Of a DNA stretch of 64,000 nt, positions 30,109 to 39,501 are shown in pieces; the first letter of the stretch is position 1, and each line of letters opens with the position of its first letter. Under the pieces are notes generated by a model. That model had not been told where the DNA came from. It ran no database searches and worked only from the letters and a program-made list of their open reading frames with translations. A program made the translations under genes and the position numbers. Location of the stretch: assembly GCA_927407015.1 (NCBI GenBank), contig CAKMJT010000029.1, positions 1-64,000 of the forward strand, read 5' to 3'. The stretch comes from an uncultured Proteiniphilum sp. (lineage in GTDB: Bacteria > Bacteroidota > Bacteroidia > Bacteroidales > Dysgonomonadaceae).

Positions 30109-31509
30109 ATGCACATCAAAATCAAATCCCTTACCTTAGGATTAGCGGCTTATACAGCTCTCAGTGCTCAGCAGAAGCCAAACGTTGTGTTTATTATTAC
30201 AGACGATTTGGGTTATGGCGATTTAAGTTGTTACGGACAGGAGAAATTTCAGACACCCAATATCGATCGACTGGCGCTCAACGGAATCCGATTCACGCGC
30301 TCGTATTCAGGAACCACTGTGAGCGCTCCTTCCCGTGCCAGCCTCATGACAGGATGGCATACCGGCCACACACCCATTCGGGGCAACAAAGAAATGCAGC
30401 CCGAGGGGCAATTTCCGCTTCCTGCAGATACGCGCACGCTGTTCCACGTTTTTAAAGATGCAGGATATATTACAGGCGCATTCGGGAAATGGGGATTGGG
30501 ACCTGTAGGCTCTTCGGGTGACCCGAATAATCAGGGTGTGGACGAATTTTTCGGTTACAATTGTCAGATGTTGGCGCACAACTATTATCCGGGCCATTTG
30601 TGGCACAATCAAAAGAAAATTGAATACCCCGAAAACAACAATGGCGCATTCGGCGCTTATTCTCAGGATATTATCCAGGAAAAAACGTTGGAGTTTATTG
30701 AAAATCAAAAAAACAACCCGTTTTTTCTTTTCGTGCCCATAGTGCTTCCCCATGCTGAACTGGTAGTACCAGAAGATTCCATTATTCAACGGCTTCGAGG
30801 ACAATTTGATGAACAGCCGTATAAAGGAGTGGATTCGGGGCCAAATTTCAGGAAAGGTCCGTATATGTCGCAGGAATACCCAAGAGCGACGTTTGCTGCC
30901 ATGGTTACGCGTATTGACGTGTATGTGGGGCAGATAATAGACAAACTCAAGGCCAAAGGCGTTTACGAAAATACGCTCATTATTTTTACAAGTGACAATG
31001 GTCCGCACCGTGAAGGAGGCGGTGATCCTGACTTCTTTAATAGCAACGGTATTTACCGGGGCTTTAAGCGTGATCTGTATGAAGGCGGAATACGCGTTCC
31101 AACTATAGTTACGTGGGAAAACCAAGTTCCCAAGGGCGTTGAAAGTAATATTGCTTTCGCATTTTGGGATTATTTGCCTACATTTGCGGAATTGCTTGGA
31201 CAGGAATATCCCAAAAATACCGATGGCATAAGCGTTTTACCAACGTTTTTAAACCAAGGCGAACAGAAAAAGCGAGATTATTTCTATTTTGAATTTCTCG
31301 AAATGAACGGAAAGCAAGCTGTTATTCAGGGCGATTGGAAACTGTTGCATCAAAATATCCGTCAAAGTCCAACCTGGGAATTATATAATTTAGCGTCCGA
31401 CCCATCAGAAAATCATAATATCATCTCGATTTTTCCTGAAAAAGCGGAAGAATTGAAAAAAATGATGAAATGCTCCCGAACGGATGACCCGAATTGGAAA
31501 TTGTTTTAA
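30109..31509 (+). CDS. Sulfatase (Ser-type, S1-like)
   Basis: NVVFIITDDLGYGDLSCYG; SAPSRASLMTG. Confidence 0.93.
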   Translation: MHIKIKSLTLGLAAYTALSAQQKPNVVFIITDDLGYGDLSCYGQEKFQTPNIDRLALNGIRFTRSYSGTTVSAPSRASLMTGWHTGHTPIRGNKEMQPEGQFPLPADTRTLFHVFKDAGYITGAFGKWGLGPVGSSGDPNNQGVDEFFGYNCQMLAHNYYPGHLWHNQKKIEYPENNNGAFGAYSQDIIQEKTLEFIENQKNNPFFLFVPIVLPHAELVVPEDSIIQRLRGQFDEQPYKGVDSGPNFRKGPYMSQEYPRATFAAMVTRIDVYVGQIIDKLKAKGVYENTLIIFTSDNGPHREGGGDPDFFNSNGIYRGFKRDLYEGGIRVPTIVTWENQVPKGVESNIAFAFWDYLPTFAELLGQEYPKNTDGISVLPTFLNQGEQKKRDYFYFEFLEMNGKQAVIQGDWKLLHQNIRQSPTWELYNLASDPSENHNIISIFPEKAEELKKMMKCSRTDDPNWKLF

Positions 31510-31520
31510 AACGTAATAAA

Positions 31521-33038
31521 ATGAAAAAATTATCTACTTATTTATCCGGTTCATTAGTCGTTGCAGGATTAGTCGCTCAGGAGAAGCCCAACATCGTCCT
31601 CATTTACGCCGACGATATCGGCTACGGTGATCTTTCGTGCTACGGGGCAACACGCGTACAAACCCCTAATGTTGACGCGCTTGCCAACAAGGGTGTGCGG
31701 TTTCGTAACGCCCATTCTGCCGCGGCAACCAGCACGCCTTCGCGGTATGGACTGTTCACAGGTGAATATCCGTGGCGGAGAAAAGGAACGGGAGTTGCCG
31801 CCGGTGATGCTGCACTTATTATCCGTCCCAGCCGTTATACGTTGCCCAAAATGATGAAGGAAGCCGGATACATTACCGGTGCCGTGGGCAAATGGCATTT
31901 GGGGATGGGTGCCGAAAGCGGAAAACAAAACTGGAACGAAAGGGTATCTCCAGGACCGGCAGAAATCGGATTTGATTATTCCTACATCATGGCAGCCACG
32001 GGCGACCGTGTCCCGTGCGTGTTTATGGAAAATCAGCGGGCAGTGGGACTTGAACCCAACGATCCTATCGAGGTAAGTTATACCCGCAACTTCCCGGGTG
32101 AACCCACCGGCAAGGATAATCCCGAATTGCTAACGAAACTGAAACCCAGCCACGGACACGATATGGCTGTAGTAAACGGTATTTCGCGTATTGGATTCAT
32201 GAAAGGGGGAAATTCGGCCCGCTGGCAAGACGAAAACATTGCCGACAGCATTACGGTACACGCCGTCCGGTTTATCGAGAGAAACAAAGACAAACCGTTT
32301 TTCCTTTATTTCGGTACCAACGATATCCATGTGCCGCGTTATCCGCACGAACGCTTCCGGGGAAAAACCGATATGGGACACCGCGGGGATGCCATCGTAC
32401 AGTTCGACTGGTCGGTGGGAGAAGTGGTCCGGGCCTTGAAAGAAGCCGGGATTTACGATAATACACTCATTATTATTACAAGTGATAACGGCCCTGTTGT
32501 AGATGACGGTTATGCAGATAAAGCCGTTGAGAGACTTAGAAATCATAAACCGTGGGGCCCTTTTAGGGGTGGAAAGTACAGTGCGTTTGAAGCAGGAACA
32601 CGCGTGCCTTTTATTGTTCATTGGACAGGAAACGTTCGTACGGGAGTTTCCAAAGCGTTGGTATCCCAGATTGATATGTTGGGCACTCTTGCTGAACTTA
32701 CAGAAATAGACCTTTCCGAAGCCTGGCAGTCCGACAGTCAAAAACAACTTTCCGCCTGGTTGGGCAATGACCCTAAAGGAAGGGATTATATTATTGGGGC
32801 TGCCGGTTCATTGACCGTGCTGACCCGTGATTGGAAATACATAGAACCGGGCACGGGAAATGTTTATGATCCGAGTACCAACACTGAGTTAGGAAATAGT
32901 GTGAAAGACCAGCTGTACAATATGGTTGTCGATCGGGGTGAGTACGAAAACGTTGCTGATGAAAACCCGCTGGCAGTTAAATTCCTGAAGCAACTGTTGG
33001 AGGAAGAAAAAGTTAAAGGAATGGGGCTGGAGCTTTAA
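31521..33038 (+). CDS. Sulfatase (Ser-type, S1-like)
   Basis: NIVLIYADDIGYGDLSCYG; STPSRYGLFTG. Start set to the ATG at 31521 (signal peptide) rather than 31494. Confidence 0.93.
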   Translation: MKKLSTYLSGSLVVAGLVAQEKPNIVLIYADDIGYGDLSCYGATRVQTPNVDALANKGVRFRNAHSAAATSTPSRYGLFTGEYPWRRKGTGVAAGDAALIIRPSRYTLPKMMKEAGYITGAVGKWHLGMGAESGKQNWNERVSPGPAEIGFDYSYIMAATGDRVPCVFMENQRAVGLEPNDPIEVSYTRNFPGEPTGKDNPELLTKLKPSHGHDMAVVNGISRIGFMKGGNSARWQDENIADSITVHAVRFIERNKDKPFFLYFGTNDIHVPRYPHERFRGKTDMGHRGDAIVQFDWSVGEVVRALKEAGIYDNTLIIITSDNGPVVDDGYADKAVERLRNHKPWGPFRGGKYSAFEAGTRVPFIVHWTGNVRTGVSKALVSQIDMLGTLAELTEIDLSEAWQSDSQKQLSAWLGNDPKGRDYIIGAAGSLTVLTRDWKYIEPGTGNVYDPSTNTELGNSVKDQLYNMVVDRGEYENVADENPLAVKFLKQLLEEEKVKGMGLEL

Positions 33039-33066
33039 CGTAGAAGCTTGTCTCTCATTTCTCAAC

Positions 33067-33105
33067 ACCCCATTCAGCAATTCACAGCTGTTTGGGGTTT
33101 TGTTT
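33067..33105 (+). terminator. Possible terminator after sulfatase block
   Basis: ACCCCA ... TGGGGT stem followed by TTTGTTTTATTTT. Confidence 0.4.
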
Positions 33106-33244
33106 TATTTTATGGTTAAAACTTGTTGCCTGAAATAAAAAATACAGAAAAAATGGAAATCCGTTGCCGGTTTATCTTCAAGGGTACCCCTCAAATGTTC
33201 CTGTACATGTTTTAAAAATATGCTGTTAAACATATCAATTTTAT

Positions 33245-33313
33245 TTTTTATTTAATATTAACCTGATATCTTTGCCATCGTAATCAGCACAGAACAGAAC
33301 AGAACAGAACACC
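33245..33313 (+). repeat. Copy B of the 69-bp promoter/leader repeat
   Basis: Near-identical to 23711-23779; TATCTTTG at 33267-33274; AGAAC repeats. Confidence 0.85.
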
Positions 33314-33337
33314 GTATCTGAAAAGTGAAACTTGCAC

Positions 33338-34324
33338 ATGATGGATTTCAAATTTGACGGGAAGAGCACAAAAGTACAGCAGTTGGCTGAACACATCCAG
33401 GATGCCATTGCAACAAATGAATGGAAAGTAGGGGAAAAAATACCCTCCATCAACCATTTAAGCCGGCAATTTTCGGTATCGAGAGATACAGTGTTTAAGG
33501 CTCTTTCCGATTTGCGTGCACGCGGCGTGATTGATGCTATTCATGGAAAAAACTATTATGTGGCTTCTCACTCCAGGAATATCCTGTTATTGCTCGACGA
33601 GTATTCTCCTTTCAAGGAGGTCTTGCATACGACTCTCGTATCCGGATTGCCCAAATCCTATAAGATAGATCTGTGGTTTCATCAGTACAACGAACATCTG
33701 TTCCACAATATCGTCAATGAATCTATCGGAAGGTATAACAAGTACCTGGTCATGAATTACGACAATGAAAAATTCTCTGATGCATTAGCGAAAATCGACA
33801 GGAAAAAACTGCTGTTGCTCGATTTCGGGAAATTTGACAAAGACGGATACTCCTATGTTTGCCAGGATTTTGACAAGGGATTGTATGATGCATTAGCCTC
33901 CATCAAAAGTGAATTGAATAAATACAAAAAGCTGGTGTTTGTATTCAACAAATTCCATAAGCACCCACAGAGCAGCAAAATAGCGTTCAGCAACTTTTGT
34001 CTTGAAAATCACTTTGAATTCGGCATTTTGGATGAAATTTTGGAAAGGGCCGTGATCCAGGAAGATTATTTTTACCTGGTTATTAAACAGGAAGACGTGG
34101 TGAAGATTGTAAAACAAGGGCACACAGAGGGATTAATACCGGGGAAAAACTACGGTTTATTGGCCTATAATGAAAACCCTTTCTATGAGGTGATTGAAAA
34201 CGGCATTTCCAGTATCGGGATAGATTGGCAAGAAATGGGAAGGATTGCTGCCGGATTTGTATTGAATAATCTGGCTGTGAAAACCTATCTGCCAACAGTA
34301 ATCAAAAAAAGAGATTCATTTTAA
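33338..34324 (+). CDS. GntR-family regulator with C-terminal periplasmic-binding-like domain (FucR-like)
   Basis: Winged HTH KVGEKIPSINHLSRQFSVSRDTVFKALSDLRARGVIDAIHGKNYYV; followed by fucI and fucP. Confidence 0.85.
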   Translation: MMDFKFDGKSTKVQQLAEHIQDAIATNEWKVGEKIPSINHLSRQFSVSRDTVFKALSDLRARGVIDAIHGKNYYVASHSRNILLLLDEYSPFKEVLHTTLVSGLPKSYKIDLWFHQYNEHLFHNIVNESIGRYNKYLVMNYDNEKFSDALAKIDRKKLLLLDFGKFDKDGYSYVCQDFDKGLYDALASIKSELNKYKKLVFVFNKFHKHPQSSKIAFSNFCLENHFEFGILDEILERAVIQEDYFYLVIKQEDVVKIVKQGHTEGLIPGKNYGLLAYNENPFYEVIENGISSIGIDWQEMGRIAAGFVLNNLAVKTYLPTVIKKRDSF

Positions 34325-34614
34325 TCAGATTCGATCAATTTTATCAAGTATTTTAAAAAAATATAGAATATTTATGTATATTCATTTTGGAATCAGCACA
34401 GTTCAGAATTCTAACAAGGAGTCCGCTCCAAAAACCCCGAGAAAAGATTTTAATGAATTGCAACATATTGAAAATAACGGTGCTTTTTTGTACATTATGC
34501 GCATAAAAGACTTATCGGAGGAGACTCAATAATTAAAATTATAAACCAGTTATACCGGAAAAAATAATTTACCCGACTTATCAATTTATCAAAAAAATAA
34601 CTTACAAAAAAACC

Positions 34615-36384
34615 ATGTATCAATATCCAAAAATCGGTATTCGCCCTACCATCGACGGTCGTCAGGGCGGCGTAAGGGAAAGCCTGGAAGAGAAAACGAT
34701 GAATCTGGCCAAATCGGTTGCCCGGTTAATCGAATCCAACTTAAAGAACGGCGACGGCACTCCCGTTGAGTGTGTGATAGCCGACGGCACCATCGGCCGT
34801 GTAGGGGAAAGTGCCGCCTGTGCCGCAAAATTTGAACGCGTGGGAGTCGGTTCCACCATCACGGTCACATCGAGTTGGTGTTACGGATCGGAGACGATGG
34901 ATATGAATCCCCACTACCCGAAAGCTGTCTGGGGATTCAACGGGACGGAACGTCCCGGCGCCGTATACCTGGCAGCCGTTCTGGCAGCGCATTCTCAGAA
35001 GGGATTGCCTGCTTTTGGCATTTATGGCCGTGAAATACAGGATGCTACGGATAATACGATTCCGGAGGACGTGGCAGCGGAGTTGCTTCGGTTTGCCCGT
35101 GCCGCACAGGCTGTGGCCACGATGCGGGGACAATCGTATCTATCCATAGGAAGCACAGCCATGGGTATTGCCGGCTCAATGGTGAATCCCGATTTTTTCC
35201 AGAAGTACCTGGGTATGCGCAACGAATCGGTCGATTCCACCGAGATCATCCGCCGGATTCAGGAGGGTATATACGATCAGGATGAGTTTGAAAAAGCGAT
35301 GGACTGGACTTCCACCTATTGCAAGGTAAATGAAGGAGCAGACGACAATCGTCCGGAGAAACAAAAAGATCGGGAAGGCAAAGACCAGGATTGGGAGTTT
35401 GTGGTCAAGATGACCATCATCATCCGTGACCTGATGAAAGGAAATCCCAGACTGAAAGAGATGGGGTTTAAGGAAGAGGCCATCGGACACAATGCGCTCC
35501 TGGGAGGTTTTCAGGGTCAGCGCCAGTGGACCGATTTCCTGCCGAACGGCGATTTCAGCGAGACAATACTGAACAGCTCGTTCGACTGGAACGGAATCCG
35601 TGAAGCCTATGTCCTGGCCACGGAAAACGATGCGCTGAACGGGGTTTCCATGTTGTTCGGCCACCTGCTCTCCAACAAGGCGCAGCTCTTCTCCGACGTA
35701 CGCACCTACTGGAGCCCTGAATCGGTAAAACGCGTCACGGGAAAGGAGCTTACCGGACAGGCTGCGAACGGCATCATTCACTTGCTCAATTCGGGGGCAA
35801 CAACCCTGGATGCGACCGGCAAGCAGAAATTAAACGGCGAGCCGGCCATGAAGGAACCCTGGAACATCCATGAAGAAGAAGTAGAAGCGTGTCTCAGGGC
35901 CACTACATGGTCACCTGCCAACAGGGATTACTTCCGCGGCGGCGGTTACTCCTCCACGTTCCTCTCAGAAGGAGGGATGCCTGTGACCATGTGCAGGTTA
36001 AATCTGGTAGATGGCCTGGGGCCGGTGCTCCAGATCGCCGAAGGATGGACCGTGGAGATTGACCCGGAGATACACGACATCATCAACCAGCGTACCGACA
36101 AGACCTGGCCTACCACCTGGTTTGCACCCCGTTTAACGGGCAAAGGACCTTTCAGGGATGTCTACTCGGTAATGAATAACTGGGGAGCCAATCACGGTGC
36201 CATCAGCTACGGACACATCGGACAGGATCTGATCACACTGGCATCTATGCTGCGAATCCCCGTTTGTATGCACAATGTGGAGGATGAAGAGATCTTCCGT
36301 CCTTCGGCATGGAACGCTTTCGGCATGGACAAAGAGGGAGCCGATTTCAGGGCCTGCAAGAACTTTGGACCCATCTATAAGTAA
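34615..36384 (+). CDS. fucI: L-fucose isomerase
   Basis: [35 protein letters not shown], full-length 589 aa. Confidence 0.95.
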   Translation: MYQYPKIGIRPTIDGRQGGVRESLEEKTMNLAKSVARLIESNLKNGDGTPVECVIADGTIGRVGESAACAAKFERVGVGSTITVTSSWCYGSETMDMNPHYPKAVWGFNGTERPGAVYLAAVLAAHSQKGLPAFGIYGREIQDATDNTIPEDVAAELLRFARAAQAVATMRGQSYLSIGSTAMGIAGSMVNPDFFQKYLGMRNESVDSTEIIRRIQEGIYDQDEFEKAMDWTSTYCKVNEGADDNRPEKQKDREGKDQDWEFVVKMTIIIRDLMKGNPRLKEMGFKEEAIGHNALLGGFQGQRQWTDFLPNGDFSETILNSSFDWNGIREAYVLATENDALNGVSMLFGHLLSNKAQLFSDVRTYWSPESVKRVTGKELTGQAANGIIHLLNSGATTLDATGKQKLNGEPAMKEPWNIHEEEVEACLRATTWSPANRDYFRGGGYSSTFLSEGGMPVTMCRLNLVDGLGPVLQIAEGWTVEIDPEIHDIINQRTDKTWPTTWFAPRLTGKGPFRDVYSVMNNWGANHGAISYGHIGQDLITLASMLRIPVCMHNVEDEEIFRPSAWNAFGMDKEGADFRACKNFGPIYK

Positions 36385-36387
36385 ATT

Positions 36388-37713
36388 ATGGACGCATCCA
36401 AATCATCGTTACTAAAACACAACGGCGTAAACTACTTGCTGCCGTTCATCCTCATCACTGCCTGTTTTTCACTGTGGGGTTTTGCTAACGATATCACCAA
36501 TCCCATGGTGAAAGCTTTCTCCAAGATATTTCGAATGAGTGTTACAGAGGGAGCCCTGGTGCAATTGGCTTTCTATGGCGGATATTTTGCCATGGCATTT
36601 CCGGCAGCAATTTTTATCCGAAAATTCTCCTACAAGAAAGGGATCATGCTCGGGTTGCTGCTCTATGCTGTGGGAGCGTTTCTCTTTTTTCCCGCAAAAG
36701 AATCCGGAAGCTTCTATCCGTTTCTGGCCGCCTACTTTATCCTTACCTGCGGATTATCTTTTCTGGAAACAAGTGCCAATCCCTATATCCTTACGATGGG
36801 ACCGGAAGAATCGGCCACCCGCAGGCTCAATCTGGCACAATCATTCAACCCGATCGGGTCTCTGGCAGGAATGTATGTGGCCATGAACTTTATTCAGTCA
36901 AGGTTGAACCCCCTGAGCACAGCAGAGCGGGCTGCGCTCCCTGATGCGGAATTTGGGGTATTAAAGCAGTCCGATCTGTCGGTTCTGATTGCGCCCTATC
37001 TGTTTATTGGCGTCGTGGTTTTGGTCATGTTTCTGATTATCTGGATTGCGCGTATGCCGATAAACGGAGATAAGAACAAACAAATCAACTTCTTCCCTAC
37101 CCTGAAACGGATCTTCTCCGTACCCAACTACCGACAGGGAGTGATCGCTCAGTTTTTTTACGTGGGGGCGCAAATCATGTGCTGGACCTTCATCATTCAG
37201 TACGGCACACGAATATTTATGGCACAGGGAATGGAAGAACAGGCGGCAGAAGTACTTTCACAGAAGTACAATATTGTGGCCATGATCATCTTTTGTGTAA
37301 GCCGCTTTGTATGCACTTATCTGTTGAAATTCTTCAATCCGGGTAAGCTGTTACGGATACTTGCCATCGCAGCTGCAATATTTACGCTGGGTGTCATCTT
37401 TTCCCAGAACATTTGGGGATTATATTCCCTTGTGGCCGTGTCGGCCTGTATGTCGCTGATGTTCCCCACGATATACGGAATTGCATTGAAAGGCATGGGG
37501 GACGATGCCAAGTTCGGCGCAGCAGGATTGATCATGGCCATTCTGGGCGGATCGGTGCTGCCACCGCTGCAAGCCTCTATCATAGATCTGGGCAGCATCG
37601 GGAACTCGTTTCCGGCTGTAAACGCCTCTTTTATCCTGCCATTTATCTGTTTTGTGGTGGTGGCATGGTACGGAGCACAAGCCTATAGAAGAAGTATGAT
37701 CATGTACCGATAA
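36388..37713 (+). CDS. fucP: L-fucose:H+ symporter (MFS)
   Basis: FALWGFAND-like SLWGFANDITNPMV; polytopic; adjacent to fucI. Confidence 0.92.
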   Translation: MDASKSSLLKHNGVNYLLPFILITACFSLWGFANDITNPMVKAFSKIFRMSVTEGALVQLAFYGGYFAMAFPAAIFIRKFSYKKGIMLGLLLYAVGAFLFFPAKESGSFYPFLAAYFILTCGLSFLETSANPYILTMGPEESATRRLNLAQSFNPIGSLAGMYVAMNFIQSRLNPLSTAERAALPDAEFGVLKQSDLSVLIAPYLFIGVVVLVMFLIIWIARMPINGDKNKQINFFPTLKRIFSVPNYRQGVIAQFFYVGAQIMCWTFIIQYGTRIFMAQGMEEQAAEVLSQKYNIVAMIIFCVSRFVCTYLLKFFNPGKLLRILAIAAAIFTLGVIFSQNIWGLYSLVAVSACMSLMFPTIYGIALKGMGDDAKFGAAGLIMAILGGSVLPPLQASIIDLGSIGNSFPAVNASFILPFICFVVVAWYGAQAYRRSMIMYR

Positions 37714-37808
37714 ATCTCAATAAATAAAAGAGCCTTTGGGCAGACACACTAAATCTACAAAATATTGAATAATTAGTAATGAAAAATTAAAGTTAATATT
37801 AAATGCTT

Positions 37809-37828
37809 TATTGTGCTCGAGCACAATA
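37809..37828. promoter_or_regulatory. Perfect 20-bp palindromic operator candidate
   Basis: TATTGTGCTCGAGCACAATA, followed by AT-rich TATGTTTT and then the PUL. Confidence 0.7.
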
Positions 37829-37906
37829 TATAATATGTTTTTAAAATTCAATAATATACAACCGAAAATGGTTCATAACAAATAATCTGAAATATTTACA
37901 CCCAGA

Positions 37907-39448
37907 ATGAGTATAAAATATAAAATAGCCATCCTGATTTGCTTATTTGTTGTACAGATGAGTTATTCACAGACTAAAACGTCATCAATTTGGCAATCAA
38001 GCCTTGTTAGAATGGACGAATCGGGAAAACTGACTTATACACCCGATAAAGAGGGAAACATTATACCCGATTTTAGTCGGGTTGGATATCATCACGGAAA
38101 TAAAAGTATCCCCTGTTATCCCGTTGTTAAAATAGTTGAACCCGTGGAGGGAGATAATTGGGAGAACATCCAAAAAGCCATTGATGAAGTCTCTCGGAAT
38201 AAACAAAACATTGACGGGCACAGGGGGACAGTCTTATTGAAAAGAGGTGAATACAGAGTCGCCAGAACTATCCACATTTCATCCGGTGGAATAATTCTTA
38301 AAGGAGAAGGAGATAACGCAAATGAAACGCGGATTATTGCTACGGGCAGGCAGAGATATCCTCTCATTGAAATTAAAGGAAATGGAAGATACCAGGAGGT
38401 AATCAATTCGCGCGTAAAGATTACGGATCAATTTGTTCCTGTTGGATCGCATTCCTTTCATGTTACATCAACCGATCAGTATAAGGTTGGTGATCGCATC
38501 ATCGTATTTCGTCCAGGCACATCTCAATGGATTGAAGCCATCCGGATGAATCGGATCATTGAAAGGCAGGGTACCCGTCAATGGAAAGCAGAAGAATATA
38601 ACCTGGCTTTTGAGAGAGAGATCACCAAGATTGAGGGTAACTGCCTCTTTATTGATAATCCGGTAGTGATGCAGATGGAAGAGCAGTATGGTGGTGGTGA
38701 AGTCTATAAATATACATTTGAAGGGCGCATTCACGAAGTGGGCTTATCCGATATGTATCTTGAATCTGAGTTTGAAAACGACAACGATACGGAGCACGGA
38801 TGGATCGCAGTTCAGTTGGAAAATACCGAGAACTGTTGGGTTAAAAATATGACCACGCAAAATTTCGGATATTCGGCTGTTAGTTGTGAACGTTTTGCGA
38901 AAAATATCACTATTTCCAATGTTCGCTGCTTTGATCCAAAATCTCCGATTACAGGAGGAATGCGTTACTCTTTTAACAATAACGGCCAGCAAAATCTGTT
39001 TATGAATTGCCTGAGTAGAAACGGGAGGCATGATTATGTAACCGGCGCTCGTGTCTGTGGTCCAAATGTGTTTTACAACTGTATTTCAATCAATGCTTTT
39101 TCTGATATTGGGCCACATCACAGGTGGGCAACAGGGACATTGTATGACAATGTTGTTACCGATAGAGAAATTAATATTCAGGACCGGGGGAATATGGGAA
39201 GCGGACATGGTTGGGCAGGCGTAACCCAGGTTTTGTGGAATTGCCGTGCCAATCGGGCAACAGTACAAAAACCATGGACATCGGGCAACAACTATAATAT
39301 CGGAATGAAAGGTAATTACACTCCAGGACATTTTAAAGACCGGGAAGATGGTTTCTGGGAAGGACTGCAAGAAGAAAATATTTTGCCCCGTTCATTGTAT
39401 CAGGCACAATTACGAGCAAGGAGTAAAGAAAAATTAAATTATTATTAA
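37907..39448 (+). CDS. Secreted right-handed parallel beta-helix protein (putative polysaccharide lyase/hydrolase)
   Basis: Signal peptide; repeating beta-helix pattern (NITISNVRCFDP, NLFMNCLSRN, NVFYNCISIN). Confidence 0.7.
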   Translation: MSIKYKIAILICLFVVQMSYSQTKTSSIWQSSLVRMDESGKLTYTPDKEGNIIPDFSRVGYHHGNKSIPCYPVVKIVEPVEGDNWENIQKAIDEVSRNKQNIDGHRGTVLLKRGEYRVARTIHISSGGIILKGEGDNANETRIIATGRQRYPLIEIKGNGRYQEVINSRVKITDQFVPVGSHSFHVTSTDQYKVGDRIIVFRPGTSQWIEAIRMNRIIERQGTRQWKAEEYNLAFEREITKIEGNCLFIDNPVVMQMEEQYGGGEVYKYTFEGRIHEVGLSDMYLESEFENDNDTEHGWIAVQLENTENCWVKNMTTQNFGYSAVSCERFAKNITISNVRCFDPKSPITGGMRYSFNNNGQQNLFMNCLSRNGRHDYVTGARVCGPNVFYNCISINAFSDIGPHHRWATGTLYDNVVTDREINIQDRGNMGSGHGWAGVTQVLWNCRANRATVQKPWTSGNNYNIGMKGNYTPGHFKDREDGFWEGLQEENILPRSLYQAQLRARSKEKLNYY

Positions 39449-39501
39449 TTAATATATTATTGTGAGAGTTTTATGAATATTTATTTAAAAATTAAAATTG
39501 A

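Noticed and set aside
30307-31125. 272-aa minus-strand ORF inside the second sulfatase
   Set aside because: Antisense shadow ORF; the plus-strand sulfatase explains the region.
37809-37828. Palindrome as a CRP/FNR site
   Set aside because: Half-site spacing TGTG-N6-CACA differs from CRP (TGTGA-N6-TCACA) and the sequence differs from FNR; a LacI-type operator fits better.
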